From positions 27,000,798 through 27,064,797 of the forward strand of contig NC_080701.1 of the NCBI RefSeq assembly GCF_030445035.2: 64,000 nt of DNA. The letters are read 5' to 3'. Below the pieces are notes generated by a model. That model was given only the letters and a program-made list of their open reading frames with translations. It made no database searches and was not told the origin of the DNA. The number at the start of each line of letters is the position of its first letter. The stretch's first letter is position 1. Origin of the DNA: Dasypus novemcinctus. Taxonomy: Eukaryota; Chordata; Mammalia; Cingulata; Dasypodidae. Positions 44,301-59,300 of this stretch are shown piece by piece. Made by a program: the position numbers and the translations under genes.

Positions 44301-47300
44301 TATGTTTACAACAAATCCTGTTCAACAGGTTTGTGGTTTGTCGAGGTTACTTGAAGACCAGCTTTAATATAACTATAAATTAGCATGTATATTTTTTTAG
44401 TTCTTCCAAAGTATGTATCTTTTTAAATGGCTTTTCTATTCCCTCTGTTGACACTGCTCATTTGCATAGAAATCACTTGTTCTTCATAAAAATTCTGTTC
44501 AAATTCATCATCCATAAAATAGATGAATTTTACCTTAATTATTAAATTTGTTTTTCCCTCTTCTCTAGTTGACTTGTCTCACAAATACTTATTAAATTCA
44601 TACATTTGACTAGGGGTAGGAACAGAGTATCAAAGAAAGCAGATGCAGTAGCTGCCCTGCTGGAGGCGCGGGGCCCGGGGAGGGCGTTAAATAACACCAC
44701 AGGGAGCTGGGGCACCAGGTAGTGGGAAGCGCTAAAGCGGAATGCAAGGGGGCGCTCTGGGCGAGGAGGGGAAGGCATCTACGCTAAGACCCGAAGGACA
44801 GCCGGTTAAGAGCAAACAGTGGAAACTGAATGTAAGAAAGACATAGGTTGACCTTACAAATTAAAAAAGACCACTGTAATTGGAGAGAGGGGTACAGGGA
44901 GATAAGAGGAATAGGGAGGTAGGGGCAAATCTAAATAATGACGGCACAGTATTTTATTACTATTATACGACCTTTGAAAAGGATGAATTTTTTTTAACCC
45001 CAAAGTTTTTTTTTCCTCGTTGCCCCACCCCATCCCCAGTAACACAAAATGAACTTTTACTAACTTTTCTAAACTTTTTTGGTGTTCTAGTGATAAGTTC
45101 AATAGTAGTTAAAATTGTTTTCCTGATACAACTAGTGTTATTGGTCCCTTATACAGGATTTTTGTTTAACAATATAGTTATTGCTCTTAGTCCTATTCCT
45201 TTTAGATTTTAGCATACCATGCCCTTACATTTTAGTTTGCTTAAATTTTAGTTTGCTTATACAATTTAGATGAAAAATTAAAATACGGAATTTTCTACAT
45301 TTGTGATTTTTCTGTATTTACTTAAATATTTAACTAGTTACCTTAGAAGATTGGTGCAGATAAAGGAAGATTTAAAAGACATTAACTGTCTAAGTAGGTG
45401 CTCTGATTTTAAGGTGGATGAGAAAATAATGTAGTTCATTGATATTATATAATGACTTGTTATAAATGTATTTATTCTGTTAGGAGATTCATCAGCTCCT
45501 GGGACCCTACTTAAGACACAGGGATCCTTGGAGGTATAGAGCTAAGAGCTGGTTCACTGTATTTATTAAAGAATAGGAATGGGAAAAGATAGGATGTTAT
45601 CTATATCTGTTCCAATGGAAAAGAAGACAGCCATAGTATTTATTGAGCTTTCATACAGACTAAATGTCCTGTATAACAACTTGATTCAGTTTTTCCCCAA
45701 AGACTATAAATAATGAAAACTTTCTAGGCAGAATTTTAACATCCCACTTACCAGATTTAGGGTATCCTCTACTCTCAGGAACACCATTGAGAACTAAGAA
45801 TCAAAAGAGTTTTGGAATTGTTCAATATTAGCTGTCACTAGACATTTATGATATAACATAAGGCAAGTGAAGAGAAAAACCCACGTCATCTCCACAATTA
45901 ATCTTACATTCTTTGCACCAACCTGAGCTGTAAATTTTGGACCTAAAAGCTAAATTTTCAGGATAAACTCCCTTACATAGTGCACCTCATTCTCCAGCAT
46001 TGCCTCATAGATGTGCACCCAATAATCATGAATACCTGTATTTTGGACTTAAACAATTCGTAAATTTTTTTTTTCCCAAAAATTGTACATTAACATAAAT
46101 CTCGTCATCACTTTATCATTTAGCATTTTACGGTGTTCGCGGGGAAGGGCCTTGACGTGGCAACACCGCTTCTTAACTAACGCTTCCCCTCTCACACCTT
46201 ACTAACTCCTTGGCCTCCCTTTTCCCACTGTTATTTTCTTCACTTCCAATAGGCTGCCATTAAATTTTCCTTCCCCATTGTCAAAGCCACTGTTGCTTCT
46301 CTTCCATATTCACAGACTTTTATATTGAGGGCAGTTTAGTCATTCCAGCTATCTAGTTACTCCTTAGCCTTTGAATTCCATGCTTGACAACGTTGAACAG
46401 AACTCCCTTGCTGTAGTCCAACATTCATCAGGTGCTCCTTATTAACAAAACAAAACAAAAAGTAGAGCTCAGACTAAACAGTTATTTTGCTGACCATTAC
46501 CTAATAACAATGCCTGTGAGTTAGTGTATTGTTACATCTTTACTTTTAACTTTGTCACTTCTGACAGATTGGTCTCTTTTGGCTTTGGTGAGATTGACAT
46601 TGATGAAGTTGCTGTTTCAGCTTCTTAGAGATGTGGGTCATCATTTCAAAGCCCAGGGTTATTCAATATTCATTTAACTATAGTATCAGCTTCTAAAATT
46701 CATCTTAATTTTTTATCTTAAACTGCTATCAGATTCATCAACTTTTTTTTTTATAGTAAAAAGTGTTAAGTTAGGAATTATATACAATTCAGAATATTGA
46801 TTTCCCCTGACAATAAAGTAGACTTCAAAATTTTTAATATACAGCAAAGGAAAAGAAATGAGAAAGACAGCTATTTTTAGTTTTTAGGAAAGTAAAATGG
46901 AGTCCATCCTGACTTTAGGCTTTTCCATTGCGTTGTTTTACATTGACACACACTCCTGATACTGCATTCCCATGACCTTTAGTCTCAACTTAATTGATAA
47001 GGAATGGTAAGGGGGAAAAATTTTTCTTTGGGAAAGACATTCAGCCTTTCCTTTATCTGCGACTCATATAACTAACTTTATATGAGGGATACCTAGGAGG
47101 AAACAGCTACTTAAAAGAATGCCATTAACTTGACTCCTTTGACTCTCTTTAACTTGAACTGTGACATTCCAGATTATTCTTGTTTTCAGAGTATATCCAA
47201 GCCATTATGATGATGGAGGAATCTGTTCAACATGTTGTCATGACAGCCATTCAGGAGGTAAGTTAGAAGTCTTTGTGTTTATAATTCCTGAAAAATTAAA

Positions 47301-50300
47301 GGTGCAGACATAATTTAAATAATAGAAGTCGTAATTTTTTAAAAGATGGTTGTACAACTGTGAATATACTAAAAACAATTGATTCATACACTTTAAATAG
47401 GTTGAATTGTATGGTGTGTGAACTATATAAATAAAGGTGTTTAATTTTTTTTTAATTCTCATTTTCTGAGAATTTTTTCTTTAAACTTATAACATCTCAT
47501 TTTTATTAAAAGATCATACTCATTTAAATTTCTCATTTTATTACATCTTAAATACTTAACTTATAGATACAGATATGCAGTAACTATTCCTGATTTTTTA
47601 AAATGCTTTTAGTGAACTAAGAAGAGTAGACTAATTCCTAAAGCTACTATAAATAATCTTTATCTTAAGCCAGCAGTCTACTTCACACTTAACTGTTGGT
47701 TTCCTATTTGGCAGGAAATGGGTCTTCAATTTTAACCATACCCAAAGCAATTTCTAGATAAATTATATTAAATCTAAAGCATAAAATTATAAAAGTAAGA
47801 TATAGATTAATAGCTGATTTTTCTTAGAATGGGAGCAACTTTTTTAATCCATGAAACAACAAAGGAATCCCTTTCGGAAATACAAAATACATTCAGGACA
47901 TGAATATGCAGCTAACAGAAAAAAATAAAAAAATAAAAGTAGACTGAACAATTCTAAATGCAGCTAAAGATAAAAGTTTTTTTTTTTAATCCTTTCAAAA
48001 AAGGAAAGCTTTTTAAAAGGTGATCAATAAATTGACAATCAGTGCTGATGGTAATAGTGTAAATTAGTGCATCTTTTCAAAACTATATACTCCATTTATC
48101 ATATAAAATAAAGCCTGGTTGTGTGTTAAAATATCAAAATGATGGTCACCCATGCAAGATAGAAGTTTAATCCTGGGCTGCTGTGGAAGTTCTGTAGGCA
48201 TTAGAGACATGACTTTTTCTGTCTCACTGCTCTGACATCCATAATATGAGAATATCGTGTGGTAGTCCAGTTATGGCTTCTTAAACTCCAGCTATCACAT
48301 TCACATACTAGTCAGCATTAAAGATTGAAGGAATAATTACCTGCTGTCTTTAAGGAAACATCCCGAAATTCACATTTCTACCTATATTCCATTTGCCAGA
48401 ACTAATTCACAGAGCCAACATAGGGAGACTGGAGAATGTAGTCTTTTTCCAGGTGATCACAGACTTAGACAAAATTTGAGGATTCTGTTTTTAAGCAAAA
48501 ACAGGAAATGAATAAGGGAGCCATGACAGTTCTGCTTTACTCTAATTGATCCTGCAAATCCACTTGTACAAATTTATCCTAAGGAAATCCAAAAAAAAAG
48601 ATATGTACTAATAATAGTAGTAGCAAACATTTATCTGGCACCTGCTATGTGCTAAGTAGTGCTGGCCCTCAATAAACACATTGCATTGTTAACCTACTGC
48701 AAGCCTGTGAGTTGTACACTGTTATTTCCCCCAATTTATAAAAGAGGAAACTGAAGCAAAAGAGAATTAGAATAAGTTGCTCAAAGTCAAACAAGTAGAA
48801 TAAATGGCAGAGCTAGGATTCAGATCTAACCACTGCGCTATATTGAATAAAGAAGACTGCTGATTGGAGAAGCACACCTTTCTTTAGGGCAGCTTCAAAG
48901 GCCCAGGCAAAATTGGAAAGTATACATTAATAATGATACTGGCTTTTTTTTTTTTTTTACTCTCAGCAGTAGCAGTCAGGATATATGTCCAGAAGATATA
49001 GCTAGATGTATTGATCTTGGATTGGGATTTTTGCCCACAAGAAGAAATTTGGTTAGAAGAGAAAATGAGATAATGGCAAGTCATCAGAGTAATAGTTCAT
49101 GAAACCTAGGGTGGATAGAAAAGAAACTGATTAAATAAATCATCAACTGCAGAATCTAAAGTAGGGAAGAGGTTATTCCCGAAATAAGATCAAGATATTG
49201 TTAGCATAAGAAAGGAGAGTAAATGTAAGGCAAAGCCAACTGGTGGTCACTAGAGTTTAAGCTAAGTCGGAAAAGAAGGTGAACATAAGAATGATGGGCT
49301 ATGACTGCAAAGTAGGGATAAAGTAGAGAGGTATGGGGCCTGGAAGCTTCAGTGAGATTGAGCAGATGTTCGACAGGATTGACTGAGACCTAGAATGAAG
49401 GAAGATTGTATCACAGATGGGATACCTGGATTTTTATTTTGGAGGTGGTGCTGTATTGTAAGAACTAAACTGTAACAGTGGGAAAAGGAGAAAACAAGAA
49501 GAAAATACATCTCCCTTCTACCACTCCCATCTGAGTTACATGCATCGCTTTTGAATATTCTTTCACAACCTTTATCTATTGATTTCTTTATTACATGAAC
49601 AGTGCTGGACCCATGGTAGGCACTGATAGCTTCTTTTTTAAAAAAAAAAAAAGATTATTTATTTATTTCTCTCCCCTTCCCCCCCATCCCGATTGTCTGT
49701 TCTCTGTGTCCATTTGCTGCATCTTCTTTGTCCACTTCTGTTGTTGTCAGTGGCACAGGAATCTGTGTTTCTTCTTGTTGTGTCAGTTCTCCGTGTGGGC
49801 AGCGCATTCTTAGGCAGGCTGCACTTTCTTTCGCACTGGGCAGCTCTCCTTATGGGGCGCACTCCTTGCGCGCATCAGCGCTGCGCATGGGCCAGCTCCA
49901 CACGGGTCAAGGAGGCCCAGGGTTTGAACCGCGGACCTCCCATGTGGTAGACAGACGCCCTGACCACTGGGGCAATTCTGCTTCCCACTGATAGCTTCTT
50001 AAATCAAATAATTCAGAACTACAAAAGTGGTCATTTCTGAATGGTAGAATAGTAGTGTTTTTTAGAAAATATTTTTTACTAAATTTTACCTTCTCTACAA
50101 TGGGTATCGTTTTTTTCAATTGGAAAAAAAGGTATTTTTTAAAAAACATCTTTTTATATATTCTCACAATAAAAACAAGAATTAAAGCCAGGGAAGCAGA
50201 TTTGGCTCAACTGATAAAGCATCCTCCTGCCTCATGGGAGGTCCAGAGTTCAAACCTAGGGCCTCCTGGCCCATGTAGTGAGCTGGCCCACACACAGTGA

Positions 50301-53300
50301 TGATGCCTGCAAGGAGTGCCATGCCATGCAGGGGTGTCCCCGCATAGGGAAGCCCCACGTGCAAGGAATGTGCCCCATAACTAGAGCCGCCCTGCGTGAA
50401 AAAAGTGCAGCCTGCCCAGAAGTGGTGCTGCACACACGGAGAGCTGACACAGCAAGATGATGCAACAAAAAGAGATACAGATTCCCCGTACTGCTGACAA
50501 GAATACAAGCAAACACAGAAGAACACACAGTGAATGGACACAGAGAGCAGACAACTGGGGGGAGGTGGGGAGTGGGGAGGGGAGAGAAATAAAAAATAAA
50601 AGCTTTAAAACCAAAAGAATTAAAGCCAGTATTTTTTCAGTCTTCCTGAGATTTTTCTCACCCCTAATTGTGTAAAGAGACTTACAGCTCTTTTCATTAG
50701 TTTAATATCAAGTAGATCTTCTCAAAGTTCAGTGTGCATCAGAATCACCCAGGGAACTTACTAAATATATTACTGGGCCCCAACTTCAGAGTTTCCGGTT
50801 TAGTAATTCTATGGTGAGCCTTCACAAAATTGTATTTCTGAAAAGTTCCCAGGCAAAGTTTGGGAACCTCACTTTGAGAACCACTGATATAAAGAAAGAA
50901 GGTACAGCTGAATGTAACATTTCATTTCTCTATAGAATAGAGTGAAGGCTGACATCACAAGGGCTCTCAACATTCTCTCCCCACACTTCTAATTGGTCCT
51001 CTCCCTTTTGGCCTTCACACAGAACATAAACAGTAGAACCATTTGAGTCTGCCCCTGACATTTGGCACAATGAGAATTCTAGCCCCTTCTCCCCCCACCC
51101 CTTCACACACCCTTTGGATCTTCTCCTTTTGCACTACAATGGATAGAGAGACGAAGTCATAGATCTGTGTGCCTGTGGATCATTACACATTAGCCATTAA
51201 ACTTCAGCTAATATCGATCTTGCCCATGTTTATCCTTTGGAAATAAACAGGTATTGTTACTGAAAAGTCATATTTTTTAATACCTAGCCATATTTTTAAC
51301 TTAGACATTTTTTTACTGATAAGAATAAATAATACTTGATTCTTATGACTGGGCCTATAATGAAAATGGGCTCCAGATTTTAGGCCTCTAATTTTAAATG
51401 AAAGCATTACCTTGGAGTAAAAGAAGTTCCAAAATGAAAAGCTTTAATATATAAGAAAATGTTCCTTTTTACGTTAGTGTTTCATTTTGATTTTTGTAAT
51501 TATATCATGGCTGGACATTTGTTTTGTTTTTTTACGTAGAATGTCTTCTTTATCTCAAAGTTATAATCACTTAAATCTTAATTTCAGCTGATGAGTAAAG
51601 AATCCCCCGTCTCTGTTGGAAATGATGCCTATGTTGACCTTGATCGCCAGGTATCTAATTTTGCATGAGTTTGTGTGCATGATGATTGAAAAGGATAAAC
51701 TCTCGATATTGGTGAAAAGAATGTTTTGGTTGAAATTTCTTATGGGATATATTGATGCAATTCTCTAAAACTTTATATTTTACCTAAAATTTAAGAACGT
51801 AAACAGTCATCTTATTAATGGGTGCTACACATTTATCATTAAATGTAAGCATCTGTTATGTAACCTCCTTTAAAATAAATTGACTTCTTTAAATAGCTTT
51901 AATTCATGTATTCTAGTAATAGATGCATTCCTAGAAAATGGCATATATTTAATCTTATGATTTACTTATAATGCAGAATATCTATTTTATCTTGTATTTC
52001 ACTTTTTTCTTCAATGGAATCTGTTTCCGTTACCCTAACCTTCATCTTTGTGAACTAGTGAAATAATCTGTCAGGAGATATTTAAATGCATTAAGGAAAT
52101 TACTCTATTTTTAAAGAACTCTACAATGTATACTTATGATTTTAACAGAGCTATTTTATAATTTTAATGACTGTTTCTTGGTAAAATACTGTTTGTTACA
52201 TTGTCAGTTTCTATCTTCAATTTTCTGGGACATCTTTTCCAAGGCAAGAAGTCTTTATATTCTTTATCTTCTCTCACTTCTTCCCTATGGTTTTGCAGAA
52301 AAATCTCTGCATATGCTATAGTCTTAACCAAGTTGTCATTTGTCTTTTTCTTACTTTGTGGTGTTTTATTTTAAATTTGTAACCCTGAATGCATTATGCA
52401 TTTTTTTTTTTGTATCTATATTACACAGATGTTTGGTTACATGAAATGAATAGACAAATTTTATTTTAAGCTGGTTTTTTTCCCATACTCTGGATTTAGG
52501 GTTATATAACAATGGGAAACAAATAAAAAATGCTTGATTTATGTCGAGAATCAGAATAATAAAAATCTTTTATTTTGAAAATGGGGGTATACAAATTGTA
52601 TAAAGGTTTAAGATGACTGAAAAATTTGTTGAAAATGCACTAGATATATATTTTAACAATTGAAACCCCCTTTCCTATAGCCCATATGTACTTTGCCAAG
52701 GTAAAGTGTCACAACTGACATAGAATCAACATTACCAAGAACCAAGTAGCCCGAATTAAACATTTTTTTAAATGATGTTTAAGAAAATTTGATGTAGCGA
52801 AGAGTCCATTTCAAAGGAAAGAAGACAAGATATAGGACTAAAAGAAATTCAAGTTTATAAGTGCCTTTTGGTGACTCTTACAGAAGGATTCTTGAGTCTC
52901 TAAGCCCCCTACTGCAGACACACACATCCCTCCCACCTCCCATCTTGGCCTAAAAAGGGGGAGGAAATGTGAAAGTTTTCGTGGAGAAAACATATGAAAT
53001 TAATAATTGTTGCTATATTGAAATGTTAATTGTATCTCTGTGTTTCTAACTAGTTGAAGAAAACTACAGAGGAATTGAATGAAGCTTTGTCAGCAAAAGA
53101 AGAAATCGCTCAAAGATGCCATGAATTGGATATGCAGGTAAGCTGTCTGTTCAATGTACTACATATTTGAAATACCCCCAAATGTGCTGAATTCTACTAT
53201 ACAGTACAGTTTGACCAAAATGCAACCTTAAAGAAAAAAAAAAATGAGGAAAACTGATTTCTTATTAAAGATAGTAGAGCAAGGATACTATCCTTTCCTT

Positions 53301-56300
53301 CCTGTAACCCCATGAAAATTATATATAATAAATGAATTTAAATGGTGTGAACCCATAAGAAAAGAAGAAACAGCAAAGATAGCAAATAGAAGTCTGGTAT
53401 ACTGGTAAACTGGTTTTCAGTTGGGGTGGGGGAAATTAGCCCTGATGTATAGTATTTACTGATTTCCACATTATAAATACTCTCACAGTGGCCATTTTTA
53501 AGTTACTAATGGTTTAACAGCCAACTCACAAAGACTCTGAATATTTAACAATCAAGCTTAAGACTAGCTAGCTCCAGCACACCACTCGTCTTTATCAATC
53601 TCTGAAAGCCAAAAGGCAGTTGGAAAAGTTCTGAAAGGCTAAAAGGATCAAAGAAGGCAGTGGTCAAGAATACCCACAGCGTGGGGGTGGATGGTGCTGC
53701 TCTAGCAGAACCCCAGGGGCATTATATGGAATAGTTTAGCCCCTTCAACCCTGTTTACCCACTGCAGAATGGACTGGCCAATAGCCAGACTCAGAATCAG
53801 GATTCTTCTCTAAAGAAATTAAGCAGGTGTACTAGGGAGGTTAGAGTGGGCGTTAGTACTGCAGGGTAAATTCTTTTTCATTCTGGCATTTCTGGGTTCT
53901 CAAATTTAGATAAAGGTCAGTTTCTTGTGGATATGCCCTAAAGTGAAGCCCATGAATGCCCAGCCTCTTGTTACTCTTCCTGTTGACTAATTCTTGAATG
54001 TAAGAAAAGTCTGTATTACAAAAGAAAAAAATATCAAGATAAAAAACTAGTCCTAGAAGAAGTAAAGAAATCTTGAGGAAAGAAGTTTTGTGTTTTTTTA
54101 AATCTAGTTAATACTCTCAGTGAAATTAGTGAAGCTATTGCATCTATAAAATAAAAGTAGGATGCTATCTTAAAAAGGAAAAAATCAGAGATCAAGAAAC
54201 ATTTAAATTAAAAATAGAACAATTGTCAAAATAAAAAACTCAGTACAATAAAGTTGAGGAACTCTCACAAATAAGAAAGAGGGCTGCAATTTACTTTATA
54301 GTATGGAGGTAAGTGGCAGGAATTGCAGATGAGACCTAATTGGCCATACGTTTTGTTATTTATTAAAGCTGGTGATGGGTATATAGGGCTCATAATATTT
54401 TATGCTAGAAGTATTGTGCTCTGAAAGGCATGGGAATTGGTCATTACATTAGATATGGAAGTGTAATCAGAGCCCACTTTTAGGGTATGTAGTAAATAAT
54501 AATTTTGCAGTCATAATGTAAAAGTAAGAATAACAATTGGTTTTCAAATTTCAGAATTGAGCAGTAGATGCTAAGCATTATAATAATAAATGAGGGTTGA
54601 CTTTATTTTTACAAGCAGGATGTAAATGTTATCTTTGAAAATGTCTTTGGCAATTTACTGTTAAAGCTTTAGACCAGGATGGCAATCTATAACTCACCAT
54701 CTGTTTTTGTAAATAAATACAGACAAGGTCATTTGTGTGCTGTCTATGGCTGCTTTCATGCTACAGTGGCAGAATTGAGTAATTACAAAAGAGACCAAAA
54801 TATTTACTCTTTGATCCTTCATTAAAAAGTTTGCCATTCCCTAGATTCCTAGTGTAGACAGATTACAACGTGAATGGCAGGATTGCAGAGAGATGAGAAG
54901 AGAACAATATACTTGGCTCTTCAGAAAACAGTATTAACACAATCATAATAGCATAAACTTCAGTGTAATAATCTGTCAACCTTATTGCTTTTTAGCACTT
55001 AAATTGTCCTCTGAGAAATGTTATTGTAAAAGTGAAGGTATGATGACAGAGGTTGAGAAGCAGAAGGGAGCTGGGGAGCTAGAGGAAGGGTAGGGCCACT
55101 AATGTTTTCGTCTTACCAAGTAGGGAACCAGAGTCCCTTCTGTGGTGGAGCAGTCGCTTAATGGCTGGCTCTTCTTGTCATCCAATCTCAGCTCAAAATT
55201 ACCTGATTTATCTTAGACATGTCTATTTATTGGACATTTAGATATGCCAGGCCTATTTTAGGCCTCCTCAGAAAGGTCTTCCACGGTCAGTCAATCCAAA
55301 ATACATTCTCTTCTTTTACTCTTTTTTTTTAACTTTCTGTGTTGTGCTTTTCATTCTATTTTGTGAGTATATTTATTAATATACTTGTTTAATATGATTT
55401 GGTTTTGTTTATATATTTACTATGATTTGTTTAGAATATAAACCAGAGTAGGGACTGTCTCTGCTTTTTTTTTTCCCCCCCAATAGTAGGTTTCAGTAGC
55501 TTGACTGGAATGAGTTCAAGAGAAATTGGGGGAGGAAAGGGAAATAAGAGATATCAGGTAACTTTCGTTTTACAGCTTTATTGAAATATAGACATAAAAT
55601 AAAATGCATATTTAAATAAAATTTTGACATATTTTGGCATAGTGTAAAACCATCACCCCAATCAATAGAATGAACTCATCACCCCAGAAGTTTCTTGTGC
55701 CTCTTTGTAATAACCCCTACCCGCTCACCCCACCCTCTCCCCTCCCACCCCTGGCATAGTCCCCCAGGAAACCACTGATTGCTTTCTATCACTATAGGTT
55801 AACTTGTATTTTCTAGAATTGTGTATAAAAGGAATCCTATAGTATGTACTCTGTTTTTTTGTCTGGCTTCTTTCATTATTTTGAGATTCATCCGAATTGT
55901 CACTATCAATTAATTGGTTCTTTTTTATTTATCAGTCTTTGGACATTTGCCTTTCTTTCTCTTGGGTAAATATCTAGGAGTGGTGGGGCTGGTTCGTTTG
56001 GGAGTTACACATTTAAATTTTTAAGAAAATGCCAGGCTCTTTTCAAAAGTGGTTGAAACATTTTACATTCCCACTGAAAGTGTAAGAATTATATATAACT
56101 TCTATATCTTCAGTGCTTGATGTGGTCATCTTTTTAATTTTAACCATTTTAGTGGCGGTGTCCTGATTTTAATTTGCATTTCCTTAATGACTAATGGTGA
56201 ACACCTTTTCCTGTACTTATTTACTACCCATGTATCTTTTTTGGTTAATTATCTATTCAAATATAAAATAAATCATGAATTCTTGCTTACTCCTACATAT

Positions 56301-59300
56301 TGCTCTGCCAGTACAGTATTCCAAAATAATGTAACTGTTTTAAGTGAAAGTAGATTGTACTTTATTAAAACACACTTTATTTCATAATAATAATTTACAA
56401 GCATGATTGAATTGATGCTGGTGTAATTGGAAGAAATAAATGCTACTCAAATTTTAACAGGTTGCAGCATTGCAAGAGGAAAAAAGTAGTTTGTTGGCAG
56501 AGAATCAGATATTAATGGAAAGACTCAATCAATCTGATTCTATTGAAGATCCTAATAGCCCAGCAGGAAGAAGGCATCTGCAGCTCCAAACTCAGTTAGA
56601 ACAACTCCAAGAAGAAACATTCAGGTAAAAGACCACTTAAATTAAAATCTAAATTTTAGAAATTTGGTAACTGTCATTTGAAGTCAAGAATTTAGTGTTA
56701 AGATTTTTGGGTAGGTGCAGACAAAGGAAGCTGTATAATAAACAACTTCCAAAAATTTCCACCTCATGCAACATGAAATAACCTTACACTTAGGAGAAAT
56801 TTTACCAAAACTATACTTTGAACATTATTTGACGACAGAATGCCCAAGCTGCAAAATAATTTTGAGTCAAAGGTAAAAAAAACAACAACAAATACCAGCT
56901 CTGCATCTAAATGCCCACCCCTCTCCCAACCTTGCCCAGGAACTTTTCAGGCTGAAAAAAAAAAAAAAAATGGGAAAGACAGAGGAGGAACACTATTGAG
57001 GGGGCTTGAAGGGTGAGTTGAAGTGATCACCGGAAAGAGTGATCCAGGCACACTGTAACAGAAGAGGTACAGGATTTACAAAGACAAACATTATTTAAAG
57101 AGAGAAGCTGATTTAAAGGACAGTCTTCAAACACATATCTTCTGGAGGAGTAAAAGGCCAAAAGTGAGGAAGGAAGGCCTTTTGGCAATTGGATGGTGGA
57201 AGAAAAAAGAAATTTGGTGTCCTTCAGGGAAACCACAAAATCGGAGGACTCACAGTCTAAAAGAAACAAACAAAAAGCTCGCTAAAATACCTGGCCTTGG
57301 CTAGACTAACAGAAAAGGACACCTTCAAATAGGAACCTTGTAAAGCACCTTAATATCAGAAAATAAATACAAAAGTTCATAAAGAATTATATCAGAAAAT
57401 CAGTACTATATATTTGTATATCTAAGTATTTTTAATTATTTAATAGTCATATGCTTCTGGTTCATCTTTATTACAGTGTGCTTCAGTTTATTCTTTATAT
57501 TAAATTTTTTTCAGAATTAAGTTTGATAGATAACTTTTAATTTAAAAGGAGAAAATTTATCTTTTCAATGGAGACATTTTGCAGTCACTGTCTTAACCAA
57601 ATTATCAAACTTAGCAATGCCACTAATAGGACACTCTGTCATTATGTGCCTCCTGACACAATACTGTGAAAAATACACATCACCTATGTAATATTTTTGC
57701 CAAATATTTTACCTGAATTTAATCATGAGGAAATAACCAGAATAAGGCATATCTTATAAGATGGCCTGGACTATTCTAAAAAGTCAATGTTATAAAAACA
57801 AAAACAAAGCAGAGAATCAAAAGAAATTTAAAACTGAAAATAATGTATAAACTTTCATTGGATTTTGGATGAGGGTGGAGAGAAGGAGCTATAAAGTACA
57901 TTTTTGCTACATTTGGAGAAATTTTTATATGGACTGTATTTTGATGATATTGAATTAATTGCCTTGGATATGATAACGATATTTTTGCCAGAGTATTTAG
58001 AGAAGAAGCATTAAGACCTTTGTAGTTGACTTGCAGATGGTTCCCCAAAAATGCTTGTATGTATTTTATGGATATATATATAGGAAGCAAGAGAGAGAGA
58101 GAATGACAAAATATTAACAGAGGTTGAATCTCAGTGAAGGGTATTCAAGTGTATTCATTGTACTCTTCTTTAAAATTATTTATAAATTTAAAATATTTAA
58201 AAGTAAAAAGTTGGTGATAAAAGAGAAATTAAGTCTAACATTTCAGACAATAACAGCTTAACCATCAGAATTTACCTCCCCTTTCTCCTCCCTTGTACCA
58301 AAGCCAACAACAAAAAAACTTTTTTTAAAGAAAAGTACCATCTCATTTATGGGTGTTTCTTTTTAAACAATCCTAAAATAGTAGCAAATGGAGTCCAGCA
58401 CTATATTAAAATAAACTTTACCCCAGGTTTGTTAACCTGTTGAATATTAACCTATTACAATAACTATTAAATCTATTATTGTAGCTCCTTCAAACCATGA
58501 ATTAAAGGAGAAAGGAAACTATAAAATAATCTTGGCATGTGAAATTCCTGTTAATGTTAACAATAAGATGATGAGTATTTATTATTTGATATTTTTTCTA
58601 GACATTCTAAAAATCCTGGCTTAACTATGTAAGGTTGGGCATACCTCTCTTTCTCAATATAAATGGTGCAATATTATTTTATTTTCTACCTTCTACAGTT
58701 TTTGTGAGGATTAAATGAGTTAGTATATCTAAAGTACTGAGAACATTGCCTGTTACACAGTTGCTATTTAACTTTACCTGTTGCTATTACTTCTAGAAAA
58801 TGAATTAGAAAGGAGTTGAAAATATTAGAAAGGTGAAAACTAAGTGTTCATTTTTAGTAGATAATATTTTTGTCTACCTAGAAAATGTAAGAGACTCAAT
58901 TAAAAAGTTCTTAGAAACAACAAAAGTTTAACAAAGGAAAGATAGCTAAAAGATATATTTGCATAGATCATAAGCTTTTCCAACAATAACAGATTATTAT
59001 TATCAGAAAAACTTTGATTTATTAATAAAAAAGTGAAAGTAATATAGGGTACTTACGTGATGAAACTTCTAATTTACACGTAAATTTTTTTTTTAATATA
59101 TGGAGAGAGAGAATATGATTTTTTTTCACGTTTCTAGAACATAAGAATGTTATTCCTTAAATTACTGTATTATTTTAATTAGATTTCAATCTGAATTTTA
59201 TGTTCATATAGAATTAATAAACAGGAATTACTCAAAACATTTTGAGAACAAGGTATAATGAGGAGCACTTGCAATATCCAGTGTTGAGATATATTATAAG

